From Flavobacterium crocinum (GTDB lineage: Bacteria; Bacteroidota; Bacteroidia; Flavobacteriales; Flavobacteriaceae), in assembly GCF_003122385.1 (NCBI RefSeq), contig NZ_CP029255.1:1302001-1366000 (forward strand): a stretch of DNA of 64,000 nt, written 5' to 3'. The position numbers were made by a program, and so were the translations under genes. The notes beneath the pieces were generated by a model. It did not search any database and had not been told where the DNA came from. It saw nothing but the letters and a program-made list of their open reading frames with translations. Below are positions 1 to 8,661 of this stretch, in pieces (the stretch's first letter is position 1; every line of letters begins with the position of its first letter).

Positions 1-430
1 TCTTGAAAGTTGTGGCAACAGAAACAGAATCGACAACAATATCCATAGCGACATTGTTCATCATTTTTTGCTCATCAACAGAAATTCCTAACTTTTTGTA
101 CATCTCTAATAATTCCGGATCAACGTCGTCCAGAGTTTTATTAGGATCTACTTGTTTTGGAGCAGAATAGTAAGAGATAGCCTGAAAGTCTGGTTTTTCG
201 TATTGTACGTTTGCCCATTCCGGCTCGATCATTTCTTTCCAGGCACGGAAAGCCTCGATGCGCCATTCGGTCATCCATTCAGGTTCTTCTTTTTTAAGAG
301 AAATAGCTCTTACAATCTCTTCGTTTAAGCCAATAGGGAAAGTTTCAGATTCTATATTGGTATAAAATCCGTATTCATATTCTTTAGTTTCCAGTTCGAT
401 TTTTAAATCGTCTTCGGTGTATTTGCTCAT
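1..430 (-). CDS. sufB: Fe-S cluster assembly protein SufB (partial, N-terminal part)
   Basis: This is the first ~143 residues of SufB, the scaffold subunit of the SufBCD complex that builds Fe-S clusters in the cytoplasm. The translation begins MSKYTEDDLKIELETKEYEY and continues through an aromatic, acidic segment (EEPEWMTEWRIEAFRAWKEM) typical of the SufB N-terminus. The rest of the gene lies beyond the left window edge. The ATG at 428-430 follows the HesB/IscA gene by 84 bp on the same strand, the usual flavobacterial suf order. Identification is from sequence similarity recalled by eye; the catalytic C-terminal region is not visible. Confidence 0.93.
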   Translation of the reverse strand, partial: MSKYTEDDLKIELETKEYEYGFYTNIESETFPIGLNEEIVRAISLKKEEPEWMTEWRIEAFRAWKEMIEPEWANVQYEKPDFQAISYYSAPKQVDPNKTLDDVDPELLEMYKKLGISVDEQKMMNNVAMDIVVDSVSVATTFK

Positions 431-514
431 TATTTTGTTTATTGTCTAAAGTTTTGAAGTCTAAAATTCAAAGTCAATTTAAGTCATTATGACTTTATAA
501 CTTTTAGCTTTTGA

Positions 515-844
515 CTAAAGAGAGAATGATTCTCCGCATCCGCAAGTTCTGCTTGCATTTGGATTATTGAAAACAAATCCTTTTCCGTTTAATCCGCCAG
601 AGAATTCTAAAATTGTTCCAGCTAAATAAAGAAAAGATTTTTTTTCTACAGCGATAGATATATCGTTGTCTACGAACACTTTATCGTCTTCGTTTTTGGT
701 TTTATCAAATTTTAATTCATATGATAAACCAGAGCATCCGCCGCTTTTAACACCAACTCTTACGTAGTCGTGCGCAGCATCAAAACCGTCGTCTTTCATT
801 AAGTCGATGATTTTCTTTTTGGCAGTATCAGAAACTTTTATCAT
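515..844 (-). CDS. HesB/IscA-type iron-sulfur cluster assembly accessory protein (SufA/ErpA-like)
   Basis: A-type Fe-S carrier of 109 residues, the normal family length. It has the three conserved cysteines: one in GGCSGLSY (about residue 37) and two in the C-terminal TCGCGESFSL (residues 101 and 103). These ligate a transient cluster handed to apo-proteins. It is the first gene of the local suf operon, directly upstream of sufB, which favours a SufA-like role, but the family cannot be split into SufA, IscA and ErpA by sequence alone. Confidence 0.93.
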   Translation of the reverse strand: MIKVSDTAKKKIIDLMKDDGFDAAHDYVRVGVKSGGCSGLSYELKFDKTKNEDDKVFVDNDISIAVEKKSFLYLAGTILEFSGGLNGKGFVFNNPNASRTCGCGESFSL

Positions 845-943
845 TGTTCTTAGATGTTTATTTTTTAATGAGCATTTTGCAGCTGTAATGAATTTAGTAC
901 AGATTTAAAACGCTAATTTTCAATGTTAAATAGAAATTGTATG

Positions 944-951
944 CAAAGATA
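944..951 (-). promoter_or_regulatory. Predicted -7 element of the suf operon promoter
   Basis: Read on the minus strand this is TATCTTTG, a perfect match to the Bacteroidota -7 consensus TAnnTTTG, about 100 bp upstream of the HesB/IscA start. No convincing -33 TTG is seen at the expected distance. The rest of the 845-1177 gap is AT-rich and holds only this element and the divergent promoter at 1151. Confidence 0.45.
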
Positions 952-1150
952 CGACTTAAAAACCTTTTTCCATAACGGTTCACATTATTATAACAAATGT
1001 TAAAATAGATATTACTTATTTTGACAAAATCAAGCCTTAAAAAAAAAGCTTAAAATTAGAATTTAGCAGTTTTTTCTTTTAAGCTACAAATCTCGTTTGT
1101 AAATGTTAAAAAACAAGTATTTATACTTATTATAAGGCGAATTTAATTGT

Positions 1151-1158
1151 TATTTTTG
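1151..1158 (+). promoter_or_regulatory. Predicted -7 element upstream of the coiled-coil protein gene
   Basis: TATTTTTG matches TAnnTTTG exactly and sits 19 bp before the ATG at 1178, which would give a leader of roughly a dozen bases. No clear -33 TTG was found. Confidence 0.45.
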
Positions 1159-1177
1159 CAAAAAATTGTGAGTAATT

Positions 1178-2104
1178 ATGAATAAACAAAATAAAATTGC
1201 TTGGTACAAACCCTTATTCATATTAATTTTTGTATTGGGTTTAGGAGCATCAGTATTAGTTTTTAGTAATGAACCTGAATACAATGTAAATAATGTTAAA
1301 GAAAATGATGGAGCAGAAGAATTCTTGTATGAAAATAAAGAGACAAAGGAACAAAAGAGTATTTTAGATTCTTTAATTACATTAAAAGCAGCTTATGATA
1401 ATGCTATTCAGGAAAAAACTGCTTTATCTGAACAGTTGGAACTGGAGCGAAAAAATGTCGAAAATTTAATGGAGATTATAAAAGCTTCTGAAAATCCGTC
1501 AGTGGCACAGCTTAAGGTATTCAGATCACAGCTTTCGGATTCAAAAGTGTCATTAGAAAATAAGATGGCAGAAATTAAAAAGCTGAAATCACAGAATAAA
1601 AATCTATTGACAGAAATTGAAAGTCAAAATGTTGTAATGTATAAACAAAAGGCTGAAAATGACACTTTAATTTCGAAACAAAAGAAACTGGAATCGACCC
1701 TTAAAGATGCATCAAAACTTTCTTTGAGCACTTTTAAAGTTATTGCACTTCGCGAAAAAAATTCCGGAGCCGAACTGGAAACAACAAAGGCAAAGAATAC
1801 AAAAAAGCTCAAAGTAAGTTTTATTGTAAACGGAAATGCAGTTGCCAAAACTGGAAAAAGAGTTTTTTACATTCAGGTATTAGATCAGAAAAATACAGTT
1901 TTAGGTGATAATAAACTGATTGAATTTGGAAACGATAAGGCTTTGGTTTACAGTTTTATAGTTAGCACAGATTTTCAGGGGAAATCGGTTAATGTTTATG
2001 GAATCCTGAATGCTGATGGAAATCCGTTTAAAAAAGGAACCTATTTTGTCAATTTCTTCGACAAACAGGAAATCATGGGAAGCGCTTCAATTACACTGGA
2101 ATAA
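1178..2104 (+). CDS. Membrane-anchored coiled-coil protein of unknown function
   Basis: Function not recognised. The 308-residue protein has one hydrophobic segment near the N-terminus (about residues 11-31, PLFILIFVLGLGASVLVF), then a long charged helical region (about 60-185) rich in K, E, L and Q with heptad character, interpreted as a coiled coil. A compact C-terminal domain of about 110 residues follows (from LKVSFIVNGNAV) and looks beta-rich. The simplest topology is an inner-membrane anchor with the bulk in the periplasm. It is monocistronic, with its own promoter and 71 bp to the next gene. Similar flavobacterial proteins are often called hypothetical. A structural or envelope-organising role is only a guess. 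Confidence 0.8.
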   Translation: MNKQNKIAWYKPLFILIFVLGLGASVLVFSNEPEYNVNNVKENDGAEEFLYENKETKEQKSILDSLITLKAAYDNAIQEKTALSEQLELERKNVENLMEIIKASENPSVAQLKVFRSQLSDSKVSLENKMAEIKKLKSQNKNLLTEIESQNVVMYKQKAENDTLISKQKKLESTLKDASKLSLSTFKVIALREKNSGAELETTKAKNTKKLKVSFIVNGNAVAKTGKRVFYIQVLDQKNTVLGDNKLIEFGNDKALVYSFIVSTDFQGKSVNVYGILNADGNPFKKGTYFVNFFDKQEIMGSASITLE

Positions 2105-2121
2105 TTTTTTTAAGCCTAATT

Positions 2122-2154
2122 TTTGGTAAAAGGAGTTTGTATTTCCTAGCTTTG
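2122..2154 (+). promoter_or_regulatory. Predicted promoter of the MBL-fold hydrolase gene
   Basis: TTTG at 2122-2125 and TAGCTTTG at 2147-2154 are separated by 21 bp, a good fit to the Bacteroidota TTTG/TAnnTTTG promoter. The start codon follows 21 bp downstream. Confidence 0.55.
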
Positions 2155-2175
2155 TTGTATTAGAAAATCTTACTC

Positions 2176-3033
2176 ATGAAACTTTACCCAATTGAATCCG
2201 GAAATTTTAAATTAGACGGAGGCGCTATGTTTGGCGTTGTTCCAAAAACAATCTGGAACAAAACAAATCCTGCCGATGCTAATAATTTGATTGATATTGC
2301 TGCGCGCTGTTTATTGATCGAAGACGGAAATCGGTTAATTTTGATTGATACAGGAATGGGAGATAAACAATCAGAAAAGTTTTTTGGTTATTATTCGCTT
2401 TGGGGATCTCATTCTTTAGATAAATCTTTGGCAAAATATGGTTTCAGTCGAGATGATATTACGGATGTTTTTATGACACATCTGCATTTTGATCATTGCG
2501 GAGGAAGTGTACAGTGGAATGCTGATAAAACGGGTTACGAACCCGCTTTTAAGAATGCAAAATTCTGGACCAATGAAAATCATTGGGAATGGGCGACAAA
2601 GCCTAATGCAAGAGAAAAAGCTTCTTTTTTATCTGAAAATATTCTGCCAATGCAAGAAAGCGGACAATTAAATTTTATTGAAAGACCTGAATCTGATTTT
2701 GGGTTTTCAAAAGAATTAAATTTCGACATTTATTATGTAGATGGCCACACCGAAAAGCAAATGATTCCTTACATAAAATACCAGGATAAAACGATTGTTT
2801 TTTGTGCCGATTTGTTAGCGACAGCGGGGCATATTCCGTTGCCGTATGTGATGGGCTACGATACAAGACCTTTGCTGACAATGCCGGAAAAATCAAAGTT
2901 CCTGAATTTAGCTGCAGATCAAAATCATTATTTGTTTCTGGAACACGATGCACACAATCAAATCATAACAGTTGAACATACAGAAAAAGGAGTTCGATTA
3001 AAAGAGGTTTTTACCTGCGAAGAGATTCTTTAA
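2176..3033 (+). CDS. MBL-fold metallo-hydrolase
   Basis: 285-residue metallo-beta-lactamase-fold enzyme. The zinc motif HLHFDH (in THLHFDHCGG, about residue 101) is intact. A further metal-binding histidine lies in DGHTEKQ (about 190), an aspartate in FCADLLATAGH (about 214), and a final histidine in FLEHDAHN. The N-terminal LIDTGMGD loop is typical. No signal peptide is seen, so it is probably cytoplasmic. The layout resembles the quorum-quenching lactonase/hydrolase branch (AiiA-like), but that substrate cannot be assigned from sequence. It is a single gene closed by a strong terminator. Confidence 0.9.
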   Translation: MKLYPIESGNFKLDGGAMFGVVPKTIWNKTNPADANNLIDIAARCLLIEDGNRLILIDTGMGDKQSEKFFGYYSLWGSHSLDKSLAKYGFSRDDITDVFMTHLHFDHCGGSVQWNADKTGYEPAFKNAKFWTNENHWEWATKPNAREKASFLSENILPMQESGQLNFIERPESDFGFSKELNFDIYYVDGHTEKQMIPYIKYQDKTIVFCADLLATAGHIPLPYVMGYDTRPLLTMPEKSKFLNLAADQNHYLFLEHDAHNQIITVEHTEKGVRLKEVFTCEEIL

Positions 3034-3052
3034 AGTATAATTCAAAAGATAA

Positions 3053-3090
3053 AAAAGTCCCGTTTTCAATATACTGAAAACGGGACTTTT
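3053..3090. terminator. Bidirectional rho-independent terminator
   Basis: A perfect 16-bp stem (3053-3068 with 3075-3090) closes a 6-nt loop. The stem begins with A's and ends with T's, so it can act on both strands. It sits between the convergent MBL hydrolase and fibronectin-like lipoprotein genes. Confidence 0.9.
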
Positions 3091-3119
3091 AGTTAAACCT
3101 AATTGTAATTTTATAAACC

Positions 3120-3821
3120 TTAGTTTGTCTTAAACTTCCAAACCTGACCTACAGTTTCACCACCTTTATTGTCTTTGACAACAATTCTCCAGTAATATTG
3201 TGTTGTAGGTTGAAGTGTAACCGCAAATGATTTTGAACTTGCATTCTCACTTACTTTAGCTGTTGGCGGATTTGCAGTTCCAAAATAAACATCATAAGTC
3301 AAAATATCCGCAGTATCAACATCAGAAGCATTCCAGGTTAGATTTGCAGATGAAGTACCAATGGCTGCGTTTATTTCAGGAGCAATCAATTCCGGCGCAA
3401 AAGGTAAATGATTTACTACAGCTGTTCCGGCAGTATAAAACTTAAATGTTGAAGAATAGGCGCTAGACAAACCTTTGCTATCAGTTGCTTTAACTCTCCA
3501 GTAATAAGCTGTATTTTTCTCCAATGCTAAAGCACTTGTTGAAAGAGAGGAATTGTCAAGCGTATTCACGATTTGAGCAAACCCGTTATCTTTTGCAATT
3601 TGGATCTGATATACGATTGCATCTTTTTGTTCGTCAGTCGAAGCATTCCACTGAAAAGAAACATTGTTATCTAAGCATAATTTATTGTCAGCAGGAGCAG
3701 CTAATACTGGTACAGTAGGAGCTGTGTTTGCTGCAGGCGGATTAACAGGATCGTCTCCGCCCCCGCTTCCACAGGCTGCAAATACTAAACAAATTATTGA
3801 TAAAAATATAGAATTCTTCAT
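3120..3821 (-). CDS. Lipoprotein with two fibronectin type III-like domains
   Basis: 233 residues. The N-terminus (MKNSIFLSIICLVFAACGSG) carries a lipobox with the acylated cysteine near residue 17, followed by GGGDDP. Acidic residues after the cysteine are a feature of surface-export signals in Flavobacteriia, so surface display is possible. Two repeats of about 90 residues follow (from about 37 and 137), each with an FN3-like pattern (LTWNASDVD, YYWRIVVKD). No catalytic motif is visible. Its start lies 3 bp after the stop of the giant LRR gene, so the two are almost certainly co-transcribed and may work together in adhesion or glycan binding. Confidence 0.85.
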   Translation of the reverse strand: MKNSIFLSIICLVFAACGSGGGDDPVNPPAANTAPTVPVLAAPADNKLCLDNNVSFQWNASTDEQKDAIVYQIQIAKDNGFAQIVNTLDNSSLSTSALALEKNTAYYWRVKATDSKGLSSAYSSTFKFYTAGTAVVNHLPFAPELIAPEINAAIGTSSANLTWNASDVDTADILTYDVYFGTANPPTAKVSENASSKSFAVTLQPTTQYYWRIVVKDNKGGETVGQVWKFKTN

Positions 3822-3824
3822 TTG

Positions 3825-6800
3825 TTATTTTTTTATGATTTTAATGTATTCCGGAGTTTCTAAATTGATTTTAACAGCATAAATTCCTGATGGTAATTTT
3901 TCAAGATTTAAAATTGCTCTTCCACTTTCAATATTATAAGTTCCGTGAGAAACCAATTGGCCTCCAAAATTGTACAGCTCAATTGCAACTTCAGTTTTTG
4001 TACTTGGAATTTCGATTTCGATACTGCCAGAAGTAGGGTTTGGATAAGCCGAAAGCATTGTTCCTAATTCAGAAGAAGTTACATTTTTGGCAAATATACC
4101 TTCGCAAGCTTTTGCGGTAGCAACTTCAACTAATCCGGCTTTATCTAAAGCAACTGTGAAATTTGTATCTGTTGTCTGGAATTGTTCTGTACCATTAACA
4201 AATACTGTAAAAGGAGCAGTTCCTTCAGTAATTTCAACATTTACTGTTTTAGCGCTTAGATTAGATTTTCCTGTCGTAGTTGCAGCTTTTTGAATTGTAA
4301 AATTGAAATTCTGTTCAAAGTTTTCTTCAGAAATGGTAACAGAGATCGTATAAGTACCAGGAGCTAAACTTGCTATTTTTAGGCTGTTATTGATGAATGA
4401 ATATGTTTTTCCACCCATAGTTGCTACATAAGCATAAGATCCTTTTGCTGTAATGTTAATTTCTCCATTGTTTTCGCCCTGACAAGATTCACCTTTTGTT
4501 TCAACAGTAAAATTGTCATTTGGCAACACAAGAGCAATACCACAATTAGTATTATAAGAAGCCGTAGCATCTTTTTTGTTAACCATTTTTGTATTGGCAA
4601 CGGTTGCATCATCAACCTGTATACAAGTTAAATTTGGATTGTTTATAAAGTTTAAGTAATAGTCACTTTCGTAATACTGGCTAAAAGCAGTATTATTGCC
4701 GTTTTTAATATTTAGTGATACTAAATTATTTGAGCTGCAATTTACAGCTGCAAGTTTTTTGTTTTTTGCAAGATTTAAAGACGTCAATTTATTCTCAGGG
4801 CAATATAATGTCCATAAATTGGTATTGTTAGATAAATCTAAAGTAGTCAATTGATTTTTACTGCATGAAAACTGTGATAAGTTTGTATTTGCAGACACAT
4901 TTAGAGTTGTTAATAGATTGTTGTCGCATCCAAATTGTATTACAGAAGTTACTTTAGAAATATCCAAAGTTTTTAGTCGGTTATTCCCGCAGAAAAGGTA
5001 ATTTATATATTTGTTGTTTGACAAGTCTATGCTTTCCATTGCGTTATTGGCAAAATTTAAATAGTTTAAATTTGGATTTGCTGTCAGATTTATACTGGTA
5101 AGTCTATTGCTGTCAGCATATAAATAGAAAAGTTTCGGATTTTTAGAAAAATCTAAAGAGGTCAATCTATTGCCTTGACAGTTGACAGTATTAAGCTCTG
5201 GATTTTTAGAAAAATCTATTTGAGGCAATACATCATTATATCCGCAATCGAATTTTGTCAATAAAGTATTTTTAGAAATATCAACTTTAAGTAGACGATT
5301 ACCTGCGCAATTTACATCTGTCAAAGCAGTGTTTTTAGAAAGATCTAATATCGTCAAATAATTATATCCGACATATAGTTTTTCAAGTGCTTTAAAGTCT
5401 TGTATTCCTGTTAAATCTTTTATTGGAGTGGTTTGTATGTTTGTAGCTTCTGTTAGAATTAATTCTTTTACAGAAGAAATACTAGACGTTAAGACAGCTC
5501 CATTAACACCATCTTTATCGATACCAAGAGCAATTAATTTAGTCTCAAAATTGGCATCGGGGATTAATGTAAAACTATTTGCATCACAAACTGTTGAGTA
5601 AGAAGCATTAATTTCCTTTGCATTTGCCCAATTAGTATCAGCAAAATCCTTGTTGTCAACCTGGATACAAGTTAAATTTGGATTGCTTTTAAAGTTTCCT
5701 GCAGTACTATTTTGCATTTTCGAATTGTTTCCGTTTTTCAGGTTTAAGCTGAATAAATTATTTGAAGAACAATCAACTTCTGTTAATGCAGTATTTTTTG
5801 AAAGATCTAAATTTAATAATTGATTTGATTTGGCATTTAATGTTGTGATTGAAACATTTTTTGTCAAATCAATCATTTTTAAATTATTCGAAGAAATATT
5901 CAATTGTTTTAAAGAAACAAATCCTTCGATTCCGGCAAGGTTTGAGATAGAACTTGAAGATACATCCAAAGTTGTAATTGATGAAACGCTGGAAGTTAAT
6001 ACTTTACCATTTTTTCCATCAGTATCAATTCCTAAAGCAATTAGCTTGTTTTCGAAATTAGAGTCAGGAATTGTAACAAAAGTATTGCAAAGTGTATTGT
6101 AATTTGCTGTAGAATCTTTTAAAGCAGACCAGTTTATGTTGGCATAGTTTTCATCATCTACCTGAATACATTTTAAAGTAGTATTGTTCAGAAACGAAGA
6201 AGTCGTTTTGTTAAGCAAAGTGTTTTTGCCATTTTTCAAATCTAAACTAACAAGCTTATTGTTTGAAGCATTCAAAGAAGTTAGAGAAGTATTTTTAGAT
6301 AAGTCTAGAAATAATAGCTGATTGTCTTTACAGTTTAATGTTTCTAAACTAGTAAAGTCCTGGATTCCGGTTAAGTCAGAAATGCCACTTCCGGAAACAT
6401 CAAGAGTTTTAATCTGGGCAATGCTTGCGGTTAATACCTGACCATTTTTACCATCAATATCAATTTTTAAAGCAATTAATTGATCTTCAAATTTTGAATC
6501 AGGAATAAGTGTAAATGGCCTGCAGTCTACAGAAAAGTTGGCCCATTCATCTTTTTTAGTACTCCATTTTTGATCTGCATTAGCTTTATTGTCAACAGAA
6601 ATACAAGTCAGACTTAAATTTTTTAGTAAAGAGACGTCCAAAGCAGCATTGTTGCCATTTTTAAGATTAAGATCATAAAGCAGCTTGTTGGATGTAATGC
6701 TGGCATATGTCAATTTTGTATTTTTAGACAAGTCTAAGCTCTCAATTCTACTTCCTCCAAAATATAAAGAAGTTAATGCAGTGTTTTTAGAAAGATCAAG

Positions 6801-8357
6801 GCTTTTTAAAGGAACATCTCTAGAAGAGAATAACTGAAGCTTTGTGTTGCTGCTAAGATCAATTTCTGTTATTTGATTAGAATCAATCGTTAACTGTTCA
6901 AGCAATAAGTTTTTGGTTACATCCAGTTTGGTTAAAGAATTATTGTGAACAGCCAATCTGGTTAATTTTGTGTTTTGTGTTACATCTATAGTTGTAATTT
7001 TATTTAAAAGACAATCCAAAGCAACAAGTTCCTTGTTATTAGAAAGATTTAGCTCTTTTAGCTCATTTCTAGAACAGGCTAGCCCGGTTAGTAAAGTATT
7101 TTTTGATAAATCTAAACTGGTTAATTTGTTTTCATAACATTCTAGCGTCTTTAAATTTGGCTGATTAGTAACGTCTAAAGTCGTTAAACTATTAGTGTAT
7201 GCTCTAACAAGTTCTAATAAAGTATTTTTAGAAATATTTAATTCGGTCAGTTTAGAACCCTGACAGCTTAAATTCTTTAAAAGTGTGTTTTTAGATAAAT
7301 CTATTGATGTAATTGCGTTATAAGCAAAGTTTAAATCTGTAAGAAGTGGATTTTGAGTTAAATCTAAACTGGTAATTTTATTATTGTAACAATTAAAATC
7401 AACAAGCTCTTTGTTGTTTGAGATAGTAATAGAAGTTAATTGATTAGACTCAAATTTTAGCGTTTTTAGTTTAGTGTTTTTAGAAACATCCAGCGTTGTT
7501 AATTTGTTGGTTCCAAAATTTAAATTCTCCAGCTCAAGATTATTAGAAACGTCTAAAGCCGTTAATGCATTTGAGCTAACGTCTAAGTTTTTTAGTTTTA
7601 AATTTTTAGAAACATTCAAAGTAGAAATTTTACCTGTATTTCCTCTAAAAACTAAACTTTCAAGAGCGGTAAAATCTTCAATTCCAGTTAAATCTTTGAT
7701 ATTCCATGTATAGTATGAAACGTCTAAAGTTTTTATTGACGAAATGTTGCGTGTAAGTACTTTTCCATTTACCCCATCTTTATCAGCTCCAATATAATTT
7801 AAATAGCTTTCGAACTCTCGATCTGGAATTATAGTATATTGTTCTTCGTTAACATCAACCATAGAAACATTATCAACCAAAATTTCAGAATTAAGACTTC
7901 CATAAGTATAAATGTCAACTTCAATATTTTCAGACACAGTTGCCGTATATTGAAATTCAATTTTTCTCCATTCTGTAGCAGAAAAAGTGAAATCTGAGTT
8001 TTTAATTATTTCTGTTTTAAACGTTCCTGGTTTATGGTATAAACTAACATCGATAGAAGAAAAAGTACCTTTTGCAAGTTTATGATACAGTGTAACTCTG
8101 TACGTTTTACCAGCCGTTACAGGAAAATAGTCCGTATTAATAAAGTTAAATGTTCCGCTGGCAACCATCATGTTAATGCTTGATGTACCATTTTGAGCAA
8201 CAGTGCTTTTAGAGATGTAACCACTAAAATACTGAAACCAATTATCTGGTTTAGATGACACAGACCAGGTTTCGAAATCTCCATTCGGAACTAAGTTGGT
8301 TTGTGCATAAATAGAAAAATTTGCCAGTAACAGCAACAAGAGTAGTTTTGTTTTCAT
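3825..8357 (-). CDS. Giant secreted leucine-rich-repeat protein with T9SS type A sorting domain
   Basis: 1510 residues. A signal peptide (MKTKLLLLLLLANFSIYAQ) is followed by a beta-sandwich, carbohydrate-binding-like region (about 20-170). Four LRR blocks start near residues 174, 617, 760 and 929. Each opens with a header of the type IPDxxFExxLIALGID and DGxNGxVLTSSI and continues with ~21-residue repeats (LDLSKNTKLTxL, NxLTxLDVS). A SprB-like region (ESCQGENNGEI, about 1275-1430) precedes a C-terminal sorting domain (about 1435-1510) with YPNPTSGSIEIEI, LPSGIYAVKI and terminal KIIKK. This predicts export by the type IX system and surface attachment or release. Ligand unknown; adhesion to proteins or polysaccharides is the family expectation. 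It heads an operon with the FN3-like lipoprotein. Confidence 0.93.
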   Translation of the reverse strand: MKTKLLLLLLLANFSIYAQTNLVPNGDFETWSVSSKPDNWFQYFSGYISKSTVAQNGTSSINMMVASGTFNFINTDYFPVTAGKTYRVTLYHKLAKGTFSSIDVSLYHKPGTFKTEIIKNSDFTFSATEWRKIEFQYTATVSENIEVDIYTYGSLNSEILVDNVSMVDVNEEQYTIIPDREFESYLNYIGADKDGVNGKVLTRNISSIKTLDVSYYTWNIKDLTGIEDFTALESLVFRGNTGKISTLNVSKNLKLKNLDVSSNALTALDVSNNLELENLNFGTNKLTTLDVSKNTKLKTLKFESNQLTSITISNNKELVDFNCYNNKITSLDLTQNPLLTDLNFAYNAITSIDLSKNTLLKNLSCQGSKLTELNISKNTLLELVRAYTNSLTTLDVTNQPNLKTLECYENKLTSLDLSKNTLLTGLACSRNELKELNLSNNKELVALDCLLNKITTIDVTQNTKLTRLAVHNNSLTKLDVTKNLLLEQLTIDSNQITEIDLSSNTKLQLFSSRDVPLKSLDLSKNTALTSLYFGGSRIESLDLSKNTKLTYASITSNKLLYDLNLKNGNNAALDVSLLKNLSLTCISVDNKANADQKWSTKKDEWANFSVDCRPFTLIPDSKFEDQLIALKIDIDGKNGQVLTASIAQIKTLDVSGSGISDLTGIQDFTSLETLNCKDNQLLFLDLSKNTSLTSLNASNNKLVSLDLKNGKNTLLNKTTSSFLNNTTLKCIQVDDENYANINWSALKDSTANYNTLCNTFVTIPDSNFENKLIALGIDTDGKNGKVLTSSVSSITTLDVSSSSISNLAGIEGFVSLKQLNISSNNLKMIDLTKNVSITTLNAKSNQLLNLDLSKNTALTEVDCSSNNLFSLNLKNGNNSKMQNSTAGNFKSNPNLTCIQVDNKDFADTNWANAKEINASYSTVCDANSFTLIPDANFETKLIALGIDKDGVNGAVLTSSISSVKELILTEATNIQTTPIKDLTGIQDFKALEKLYVGYNYLTILDLSKNTALTDVNCAGNRLLKVDISKNTLLTKFDCGYNDVLPQIDFSKNPELNTVNCQGNRLTSLDFSKNPKLFYLYADSNRLTSINLTANPNLNYLNFANNAMESIDLSNNKYINYLFCGNNRLKTLDISKVTSVIQFGCDNNLLTTLNVSANTNLSQFSCSKNQLTTLDLSNNTNLWTLYCPENKLTSLNLAKNKKLAAVNCSSNNLVSLNIKNGNNTAFSQYYESDYYLNFINNPNLTCIQVDDATVANTKMVNKKDATASYNTNCGIALVLPNDNFTVETKGESCQGENNGEINITAKGSYAYVATMGGKTYSFINNSLKIASLAPGTYTISVTISEENFEQNFNFTIQKAATTTGKSNLSAKTVNVEITEGTAPFTVFVNGTEQFQTTDTNFTVALDKAGLVEVATAKACEGIFAKNVTSSELGTMLSAYPNPTSGSIEIEIPSTKTEVAIELYNFGGQLVSHGTYNIESGRAILNLEKLPSGIYAVKINLETPEYIKIIKK

Positions 8358-8661
8358 AGAATAAGTTTAGAATTAGGTCGTCGCAATTTTAAGCTATTAA
8401 CATGAAGATTCCTTACGGGAAGACGTAATGACGTGTTATTTGTTGTTTTTCATACATTTAATTAATTATATAGACACTTTTGAGGGGTTTTTATGATGAT
8501 CATAATATTAGTATAACGTTCTATAAATAAGTTGTTTGTATTTGTAATTATTGGACTATATTTTCACCAAAATTTCATAACACATTGTTAATGGTTAGCT
8601 TTTTGTAACAAAAAAGCATAATTTAGACCCATCTTTTAACTTTACAATTATTTATAGATAC
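8358..8661. other. Divergent intergenic region without a recognised gene
   Basis: 304 bp of very AT-rich DNA between the divergent LRR and subtilase genes. It must hold both promoters. A near-consensus TAACTTTA at 8637-8644 could be the -7 element for the protease. No repeat, RNA or small ORF stood out. Confidence 0.4.
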
